NCBI GenBank assembly: GCA_029940115.1
Contig: JAOZRQ010000190.1
Location: 1-10,375 of the forward strand
Direction: 5' to 3'
Source: Desulfobacterales bacterium
Lineage (GTDB): Bacteria > Desulfobacterota > Desulfobacteria > Desulfobacterales > 4be13
DNA length: 10,375 nt
In this document: piece after piece, positions 6,101 to 10,375 of the stretch
Layout: the number at the start of each line of letters is the position of its first letter
How positions within the stretch are numbered: the stretch's first letter is position 1
Position numbers and translations under genes: made by a program
Notes under the pieces: generated by a model
The model's input: the letters and a program-made list of their open reading frames with translations, nothing else
Database searches by the model: none
Told to the model about the DNA's origin: nothing

Positions 6101-8927
6101 CTTGGCTGGCGAGGAGCAGACCCTGTTTCAGATGTATGCCTGGTCCGGGGAGATGATAGAAGAGTGCGCGGTCTCACACAAGGCGCCGTTTTTGTCGTTC
6201 AAACAAGGCGGGTTCTGGTCGGAGGTGGTCCGAGTTCGCAAACCGGTCATCGTCAATGATTATTCCGCGCCTCATCCTGAGAAAAAAGGGGTTCCCGAAG
6301 GCCATATGCCAATCCATAGTTTCATGGCGGTTCCGGTGATTGACGGGGAAAAGGTTGTGGTGATGGCGGCCGTTGCCAACAAGGAAAGCGAGTACAGCGA
6401 ATCGGATGTCAACCAGCTCACCCTTCTGATCGAAGGCATGTGGCAACATATCCGGAAAGAGGCATTCACCCGGGAGCTTCGCGAGGCAAAGGCGGCGGCC
6501 GAGGCCGCGAACCGGGCCAAGAGCGAATTCCTCGCCAACATGAGCCATGAGATCCGGACCCCCATGAACGCCATCATCGGCCTGAACCATCTTGCCCTGA
6601 ACACGGAACTGACACCGAGACAGCGGGACTACATGACCAAGATCCACTCGTCCGCGCATTCGCTTCTCGGTGTGATCAATGACATCCTCGACTTCTCCAA
6701 AATCGAGGCCGGGAAGCTTGAGATGGAGTCCATGAATTTCAACCTCGACCATGTTCTGGAGAACCTCTCCGACATGATGGGCACGAAAGCGGGAGAGAAG
6801 GGGATCGAACTGTCGTTTATGACTGACAAGGACGTGCCCCGGCACCTGATCGGCGATCCCCTGCGTCTCGGACAGGTGCTGATCAATCTGACGGGCAATG
6901 CGGTCAAGTTCACCGAGTCGGGCGAGATCGTGGTGGCCGTCGAGCTGCTCAGGAAGGAGGATGTGGGGGCCATGGTGGTCGGATTCTCCGTGAGGGACAC
7001 CGGCATCGGCATCGCCCCGGATCAGATTGCCGGGTTGTTCCGGCCCTTTTTCCAGACGGACGGGAGTGTCACCCGAAGATACGGGGGAACCGGATTGGGA
7101 CTGGTGATATGCAGACGGCTGGTTGAGATGATGGGCGGAGAGATATGTGTGGAGAGCGAGCCGGGCAAGGGGAGTCTCTTCATCTTCACGGCCCGGTTCG
7201 GCCGGCAGTCTGCGGAGCGCCATGTCTCCCTCCCTCCCACCGAGCTGAGGGGGATGCGGGTTCTGGTGGTTGATGACAACGAATCTGCCCGGAACGCCTT
7301 GCGGAATCTGCTGGAGACGCTCTCATTCACCGTCAAGACCGTCTCGTCCGGCAGGGAGGCGCTCCAGGAAATTAGAAATGGAGATTACAGACTCGTGCTC
7401 ATGGACTGGAACATGCCTGGGATGAACGGGATTGAGGCAACCGTGCGCATCCGAAACGACCCGCGCATTTCCCAAGCGCCGGCCGTCATCATGGTGACCA
7501 GCCACGGCAGGGAGGAGGTGATGAGGCGGGCGCGGGATGCCGGTGTTCACAGCTGCCTGCTCAAACCGGTCAGCCCCTCGCTGTTGTTCGACAGCATCAT
7601 GGAGGTGTTCGGAAAAGAGCCTGAAATGAGAGTGGGGCCGGAGAATGACGCGATCCGCGCACCTCGGAAGCCTGATGTCTTGCGGGGGGCGAAGGTCCTC
7701 TTGGTGGAGGACAACGAGATCAACCAGCAGGTGGCCAAGGAGTTGCTGGAGAATGCCGGCCTGATCGTGGGGGTGGCCGACAACGGTTGGAAGGCCGTCG
7801 AGGCGGTCCGAAATGCCGCGTTCGATCTCGTGCTGATGGACATCCAGATGCCGGTCATGGATGGATACGAGGCCACAAGGAGGATCAGGCAAGGGGCGAG
7901 AGGCGATGGGCAATCGGTGAGTGACGATCCCCATCGCCCATCGCCCATCGCCCATCGCCCCCGCCCCTTGCCCATCATCGCCATGACCGCCCATGCCATG
8001 TCGGGTGAGCGGGAGAGGTGTCTCAAAGCCGGAATGGACGACTATGTGAGCAAGCCGATAGACCCGGGTCTGCTTTTTTCCGTCTTGGCCAAATGGATAA
8101 GGTTGGAAACTCGAAACTCGAAACTTGAAACTCGAAACTTGAAACTTGAAACTCGAAACTTGAAACTTGAAACTCGAAGCTCGAAACCCGAAACTCGAAA
8201 CTTGAAACTTGAAACTCGAAGCTCGAAACTTGAAACTCGAAACTCGAAACTTGAAACTCGAAACTCGGATTCCCCAGTCTCAAGTTCCAAGCCTCCTGCC
8301 TCAAGTTTCAATCCTCAAGCCTCAACTTCCGAGTTTCCGGGTATTGATCTCGGATTCGCCATGAAGCTCGTGGGCGGAAACATAGCGCTTTACAAGAAAC
8401 TTCTGCGGATATTTCACACCGATTATGCGGAGACCGCCCATGTGCTGAAGGAGACGCTAAAGCGAGGGGATGCCGAAACCGCGAAGAGGATGGCCCATAC
8501 CCTCAAGGGGATGGCCGGGAATCTGGGGGCCATGTCCCTGCACAAGGCGGCCGGCGATTTGGAATCATGGATCAGGGACAAGGGGCTTGAAGAACATCCC
8601 GATCTCATGCATGCGTTTGAGAACGCGCTGGATCAGGCGTTGGACTCGGCCGACCGCATACTGAAAGAGGACCCGGCTTCATCGGAATCAAGCCAGATCG
8701 CGTCGCCGAATCTTTCGGAGATAAAGCCTCTCTTGGCGAAACTGGCCATGCTGATTCAGGAGAACAACAGCGAATCTGCGGAACACATGGGGGAACTGAG
8801 GAGAGGTCTGAGCGGCACCGGACTTGAAAAGGAGGTCAGCCGCCTTGAAGAGCAGATTGGCAACTATGACTTTGAGGATGCAAGGGCGACCTTTGACGAG
8901 ATATTCACATCCCTGAATATTTCCTGA
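3180..8927 (+). CDS. Hybrid histidine kinase with PAS/GAF sensors, two REC and an Hpt domain
   Basis: This 1915-residue protein has no transmembrane segment, so it should sense cytoplasmic signals. Approximate order: PAS 10-127, GAF 145-300, GAF 325-490, PAS 503-617, GAF 640-790, PAS 810-925, GAF 935-1090, HisKA 1110-1175, HATPase 1220-1340, REC1 1360-1475, REC2 1505-1640, linker 1641-1720, Hpt 1722-1830, helical tail to 1915. Catalytic features are intact: H1123 in MSHEIRTPMN, N1240 of the N-box, DTGIGI 1273-1278 and GGTGLGL 1302-1308. REC1 has D1366, D1409, T1440 and K1462; REC2 has D1511, D1554, T1603 and K1625; the Hpt histidine is H1773 in MAHTLKG. A full His-Asp-His relay is therefore possible, as in BarA/ArcB-like kinases, ending on an unseen regulator. 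PAS3 has a Cys motif (C854, C865, C868). REC2 and the linker carry repeat-derived insertions. GAGG sits five bases before the ATG. Confidence 0.95.
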   Translation: MQNTVEENMCRDIVENANSIIFRATPEWRITFFNKFAQKFFGYTEDEILGKSIVGTIVPERESTGRDLAELIDDIGRHPERYRYNENENIRKDGERVWVAWSNKVLTDEKGNIAEILCIGNDMTYRKKVETEQMEREMNLATLVSIQQRLLSLEWKDEDYADILGRLGEIAQVSRTYIFENSRDADGRLLMSQTAEWCAPGITPQMDNPELQNQPYEVIPRWEEVLGEGDIIAGPVRDFPESEREIFEHQEILSLLAIPLTVGGEFFGFVGFDDCQEPRNWRHPEISLLQSAAVAISMAKEKRQTEIALKRANETLESRVHELSMLNHAAQTITSMIDIDAILNRTAEIMTRLFTVRGTLIGLFDERQSELRILAHHISDNRAGESLAGFVLDASRSLGVRRLLDTGESFVISDAQTNPMIKPFHKLAHARGISCLMNIPLQTRGRIIGVMTVTEDMPNREFSTAEVRLAETIAGQIAGAIENARLFEKAQKNEALLNETQKITGIGGWELHVRNSESVMTEPLVLTEQAHHIFEIPTDYQTTIHEAIETFIAPRHRKIAKQTLQKVLEDGQPYDLEIEIVTARGDQLWTRMMGNAHKKNGRLVKLSGTFQDVHQSKLAKEALEKANHALRALTECRRALIHSTDEETLMNDICRILVEVAGYQLAWIGFAEHDATKTVRPIAQFGYEHGYLESVTIRWGDDEFGQGPTGRAIREGVTQASRNILTDSRYEPWRSQAMQRGYASSVAVPLMSGHTVVGAMNLYAKKAAAFDADEISLLEDLAADLMYGLTALRTRAERDRAETVILKERRFLQEVFEAIQDGINILDRHLTILRTNPTIERWYSHKMPLVGRKCFEAYYDRSEPCEGCPMETLFRTEAFQTKETLFRSHDGKERWVEVYAFPMRDVAGEITGVVEYIREITERKLAWEAAQLNQSRLETLVSLNRMTGLSRRKIADYVLEKGIKLTRSKIGFISLAGEEQTLFQMYAWSGEMIEECAVSHKAPFLSFKQGGFWSEVVRVRKPVIVNDYSAPHPEKKGVPEGHMPIHSFMAVPVIDGEKVVVMAAVANKESEYSESDVNQLTLLIEGMWQHIRKEAFTRELREAKAAAEAANRAKSEFLANMSHEIRTPMNAIIGLNHLALNTELTPRQRDYMTKIHSSAHSLLGVINDILDFSKIEAGKLEMESMNFNLDHVLENLSDMMGTKAGEKGIELSFMTDKDVPRHLIGDPLRLGQVLINLTGNAVKFTESGEIVVAVELLRKEDVGAMVVGFSVRDTGIGIAPDQIAGLFRPFFQTDGSVTRRYGGTGLGLVICRRLVEMMGGEICVESEPGKGSLFIFTARFGRQSAERHVSLPPTELRGMRVLVVDDNESARNALRNLLETLSFTVKTVSSGREALQEIRNGDYRLVLMDWNMPGMNGIEATVRIRNDPRISQAPAVIMVTSHGREEVMRRARDAGVHSCLLKPVSPSLLFDSIMEVFGKEPEMRVGPENDAIRAPRKPDVLRGAKVLLVEDNEINQQVAKELLENAGLIVGVADNGWKAVEAVRNAAFDLVLMDIQMPVMDGYEATRRIRQGARGDGQSVSDDPHRPSPIAHRPRPLPIIAMTAHAMSGERERCLKAGMDDYVSKPIDPGLLFSVLAKWIRLETRNSKLETRNLKLETRNLKLETRSSKPETRNLKLETRSSKLETRNSKLETRNSDSPVSSSKPPASSFNPQASTSEFPGIDLGFAMKLVGGNIALYKKLLRIFHTDYAETAHVLKETLKRGDAETAKRMAHTLKGMAGNLGAMSLHKAAGDLESWIRDKGLEEHPDLMHAFENALDQALDSADRILKEDPASSESSQIASPNLSEIKPLLAKLAMLIQENNSESAEHMGELRRGLSGTGLEKEVSRLEEQIGNYDFEDARATFDEIFTSLNIS
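7893..7974. repeat. Head-to-head heptamer array inside the REC2 coding region
   Basis: The right arm has TCGCCCA units at 7934-7940, 7941-7947 and 7948-7954, then TCGCCCC at 7955-7961 and a final TTGCCCA at 7968-7974. The left arm reads as degenerate units of the reverse complement, TGGGCGA: GGGGCGA, GAGGCGA, TGGGCAA, TCGGTGA and GTGACGA from 7893 to 7927. Translated, it gives the Pro/Arg/His-rich stretch between RIRQ and PIIAMTA, with a seven-residue period (HRPSPIA, HRPRPLP). Confidence 0.8.
8106..8266. repeat. 23-unit GAAACTC/GAAACTT tandem array in the REC2-Hpt linker
   Basis: Twenty-three uninterrupted 7-bp units (161 bp) of GAAACTC or GAAACTT are present, with three variants: GAAGCTC at 8176 and 8218, and GAAACCC at 8183. 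Three units make 21 bp, so the peptide also repeats every seven residues (LETRNLK-like, from residue 1642). The eight units aligned to the reading frame (8106, 8127, 8148, 8169, 8190, 8211, 8232, 8253) are all GAAACTC, which avoids the in-frame TGA that GAAACTT would create there. The array joins REC2 to the Hpt domain. Confidence 0.95.
8275..8337. repeat. Nine degenerate heptamers inverted to the 23-unit array
   Basis: Read on the minus strand, these 63 bp split into nine heptamers related to GAAACTY: GAAACTC, GGAAGTT, GAGGCTT, GAGGATT, GAAACTT, GAGGCAG, GAGGCTT, GGAACTT and GAGACTG. An eight-base centre (8267-8274) separates them from the main array, so the two arms face each other and could pair. 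The encoded peptide is a Ser/Pro-rich linker just before the Hpt domain. Confidence 0.75.
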
Positions 8928-8943
8928 CCCGATTCGGACAAAA

Positions 8944-9007
8944 AAGAAACCCGGCTTTTTTTTTGTCGGGAGAGAAGCCGGCCGTTCAGAAAAAAGCCGG
9001 GTTTCTT
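8944..9007. terminator. Long hairpin after the kinase gene, probable terminator
   Basis: A perfect 18-bp inverted repeat has arms at 8944-8961 and 8990-9007, each with a CCCGGC/GCCGGG core flanked by A- and T-runs. The 28-base loop contains a second partner (AAGCCGG at 8975-8981) able to pair with CCGGCTT at 8951-8957, so two folds compete. It begins 17 bp after the kinase stop. The T-rich flanks on both strands fit a bidirectional intrinsic terminator, although the terminal U-tract is interrupted by a C. Confidence 0.6.
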
Positions 9008-9082
9008 GCCCTTTCCACATTTTTTGTCCTGCACTCAAAATACTCTCCCCACCCATTGATTTCCCCCTCTGTCCATGGATAA

Positions 9083-9661
9083 ATGGGGCGCATGAAAAAG
9101 AAAAAAAATGATGCAATCAGGCTCACTCCCGTCAAATTGGCGATGGTCATCACCTTGGGGATGCTTCTCTTTTGCCATTTTCTGGGGGGACGGCTGGGGC
9201 GCTTTGACATTTTGGAGATGATGGAACTGAAAGCCTTGGATCTGAGGTTTCAGGTCAGAGGAGCCAAGCCCCATAATAAGGATGTGGTGATTGTGGCGGT
9301 GGATGACATCAGTGTGGCTTGTTTTGAAAACTGGCCTTGGCCTCGGTCAATTCATGCTGAACTGATCCGATTTCTCAGGGCCGATGGGGCAAAGGCCATC
9401 GGTTTTGACATCCTCTTTTCCGAACCCCAAGACATGGGCCTCTCGATGCTGAAGGACCTCCGTGACTATTATCTGTCCGCCGGTCGCCCTTGGAGAGAAA
9501 TGGGATGGGGTGTTTCGGTTGACAGAGAAATAAGTTCGCAGGGGCATGTTCATGAATATCACCCGTGGCGGTTCCTTTTTGCAGTCAATGGTGTTCAGCG
9601 CGGCGTAATCCTGACCCAGACGGAAGATATGGTCAAGGGGCATTCCCAGAATGTGGCATAG
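9083..9661 (+). pseudogene. Truncated N-terminal fragment of a CHASE2 sensor protein
   Basis: The first 115 or so codons look genuine. They comprise a basic start, one transmembrane segment at about residues 18-38, and the beginning of a CHASE2 extracellular sensor domain: MELKALDLRFQVRG (47-60), DVVIVAVDDIS (67-77), WPWPRSIHAELI (84-95) and GAKAIGFDILFSEP (102-115). Complete CHASE2 domains run to roughly 300-400 residues and are followed by further membrane helices and an adenylate cyclase, kinase or similar output. Here similarity to the family fades after residue 115 (base 9427). From about base 9545 the frame is simply antisense to the phosphatase gene. The frame stops at 9661 with no output domain. 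The start is uncertain: ATG at 9083 or 9092, neither with a strong ribosome-binding site. It is most likely a gene remnant left by a rearrangement, or an assembly join. Confidence 0.75.
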
Positions 9662-10123
9662 AATGACTCTGTTCACACCGGCATGGGCCACGATGAGCGT
9701 GTCTCCTTGGCGCAGGCTCATGATCCGCTCAAAGACCGGAATCACCCGGGCATGCAGATCCGCAAAGCTCTCCCCCCGGCTCGGACGGTATGAGGCCATG
9801 TCCTGCCCCCGTTTTCGCCATTCTTCAGGGAAACGGGAGCGGACTTCCGCCATGGGCAGGCCCTCCCAGTCCCCCAAGTGAATCTCCCCCAGCTCAGGCA
9901 TGATCTCAACCCGGGTTCTCCCGGATTCTGCGATGATTTGGGCGGTCTCCCGGGATCGCAGGAGGTCGCTGCACCAAATTCGGCCAAAGGAGACGAGTTC
10001 CAAAGCGTCCCGCCACTGATGCGCCTGACGCCGCCCCGTCTCACTCAACCGCAGGTCCGTCTGTCCGATGAAGGATTTCTCTCTCTGATTCGCCGTTTCG
10101 CCGTGCCGCAATAAGAAGATCAT
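9347..10123 (-). CDS. Histidine phosphatase (phosphoglycerate mutase-like) with aberrant C-terminus
   Basis: The 258-residue product has the histidine phosphatase signature. RHGE at 6-9 carries the phosphorylated H7. SDLLRSRETAQ (52-62) carries the second phosphate-binding arginine. The acid/base E80 lies in LGEIHLGDWEG, and the second catalytic histidine H147 in VAHAG. Close relatives are cobalamin-pathway alpha-ribazole phosphatases and GpmB/GpmA-like mutases; the substrate cannot be read from sequence, and no cob or glycolytic gene is adjacent. Family members are about 200 residues long, and this one looks complete by residue 193 (FMNMP). The last 60 or so residues, to the stop at 9347, are antisense to the CHASE2 fragment and are probably a read-through of a rearrangement junction. 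The start at 10123 puts RHGE at residue 6, as usual. The upstream in-frame extension to 10216 is made of heptamer repeats. Confidence 0.85.
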   Translation of the reverse strand: MIFLLRHGETANQREKSFIGQTDLRLSETGRRQAHQWRDALELVSFGRIWCSDLLRSRETAQIIAESGRTRVEIMPELGEIHLGDWEGLPMAEVRSRFPEEWRKRGQDMASYRPSRGESFADLHARVIPVFERIMSLRQGDTLIVAHAGVNRVILCHILGMPLDHIFRLGQDYAALNTIDCKKEPPRVIFMNMPLRTYFSVNRNTPSHFSPRATGGQIIVTEVLQHREAHVLGFGKEDVKTDGLCPIGPEKSDQFSMN

Positions 10124-10124
10124 G

Positions 10125-10167
10125 GCTGTAAGCTCTAAGCTGTAAGTTGTGACTTGGAGCTTACAGC
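10125..10167. repeat. Head-to-head GCTGTAA heptamers over the phosphatase start region
   Basis: Plus-strand heptamers GCTGTAA, GCTCTAA, GCTGTAA and GTTGTGA run from 10125 to 10152. After a single C, the inverted units TTGGAGC and TTACAGC run from 10154 to 10167. The outer ends, GCTGTAAGCTC (10125-10135) and GAGCTTACAGC (10157-10167), form an 11-bp perfect stem. The element starts one base from the ATG at 10123, so it occupies the ribosome-binding position of the phosphatase. Only a weak GAG (spacing nine) is visible there. Confidence 0.8.
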
Positions 10168-10281
10168 GGGCGTATTTATCATTTGGGGAATTGCTGAATA
10201 CGGCTTGACAATTCATTATGGGAATGAAGCCTCATTCGTCCCTACGGGACTAAACAAATTGTGCATGTCCGATTGGCAATG
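10168..10281. other. Intergenic DNA with a GTCCC-TAC-GGGAC hairpin
   Basis: No credible gene is seen. A short palindrome, GTCCC-TAC-GGGAC, lies at 10238-10250 and recurs with the loop TGC inside the tandem units that follow. GGCAAT (10275-10280) pairs with ATTGCC (10283-10288) at the border of that array. A TTGACA at 10205-10210 lacks a -10 partner at the right distance, so no promoter is called. Confidence 0.5.
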
Positions 10282-10375
10282 AATTGCCGGGCTATTCTCA
10301 CAAGTCCCTGCGGGACAAGCAATTGCCGGGCTATTCTCACAAGTCCCTGCGGGACAAGCAATTGCCGGGCTATTC
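10282..10375. repeat. 39-bp tandem repeat with internal palindrome, cut by window end
   Basis: Two exact 39-bp units lie at 10282-10320 and 10321-10359, and a third begins at 10360 and matches to the last base. Each holds GTCCC-TGC-GGGAC (10304-10316 and 10343-10355) and a GCAATTGC palindrome at the unit boundary. Units abut with no variable spacer, so this is a tandem satellite or clustered REP-like element and not a CRISPR array. Its full length is unknown. Confidence 0.9.

Noticed and set aside
6174..7223. Long minus-strand open frame (349 codons) opposite the kinase core
   Set aside because: It lies wholly antisense to the conserved HisKA/HATPase region and has no recognisable domain; it is a by-product of codon use in the real gene.
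8023..8311. Minus-strand frames with repeating FEFQVSS or FEFRVSS peptides
   Set aside because: These are the reverse translation of the 7-bp array, which is open in several registers; the plus-strand kinase frame explains the region.
10205..10210. TTGACA as a plus-strand -35 promoter element
   Set aside because: No -10-like hexamer occurs at the proper spacing and no plus-strand gene follows in the window.
10282..10375. Possible CRISPR array at the right edge
   Set aside because: Units of 39 bp abut exactly and there are no variable spacers, so it is a simple tandem repeat.

Overview
The window reads like accessory or loosely packed chromosome from an anaerobic bacterium, most plausibly a Desulfobacterota (delta-proteobacterial) species. 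That is an inference. It rests on a BadF/HgdC-type acyl-CoA dehydratase activase (an oxygen-sensitive enzyme of strict anaerobes), a very large PAS/GAF hybrid histidine kinase of the type common in sulfate reducers, moderate GC, and intergenic spaces packed with repeats. No rRNA or tRNA gene, integrase, transposase or CRISPR array was seen.

Layout. 1-321: intergenic DNA with a 55-bp perfect direct repeat (1-55 and 103-157) and two copies of a palindromic repeat. 322-2064 (+): an AAA+ ATPase fused to a PD-(D/E)XK nuclease-like domain. 2150-2923 (+): a BadF/BadG/HgdC-family activase with no dehydratase partner in view. 2924-3179: a repeat-rich spacer. 3180-8927 (+): a 1915-residue soluble hybrid histidine kinase, PAS-GAF-GAF-PAS-GAF-PAS-GAF-HisKA-HATPase-REC-REC-Hpt. 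8944-9007: a terminator-like hairpin. 9083 onward (+): the N-terminal part of a CHASE2 sensor protein, apparently truncated. 9347-10123 (-): a histidine-phosphatase (phosphoglycerate mutase-like) gene whose 3' end runs into the CHASE2 fragment. 10124-10375: repeats again, including a 39-bp tandem array that runs off the window.

The protein genes do not form an obvious pathway. The kinase can carry a complete His-Asp-His-Asp phosphorelay within one polypeptide, but no output regulator is present. The three plus-strand genes from 322 to 8927 could be co-transcribed, but each start is preceded by one or two copies of the same palindromic repeat in the same orientation.

The most unusual signal is a set of 7-bp-period repeats. 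Three have a head-to-head layout, with heptamers in one orientation, a short centre, then heptamers in the opposite orientation. The unit sequences differ: GAAACTY, TCGCCCA and GCTGTAA. Two lie inside the kinase reading frame, one lengthening a REC2 loop by 18 residues and one forming the REC2-Hpt linker. A third covers the ribosome-binding region of the phosphatase gene. The 23-unit array in the linker could switch the Hpt domain off by slippage, because gain or loss of one heptamer shifts the frame and usually exposes TGA codons inside the array.
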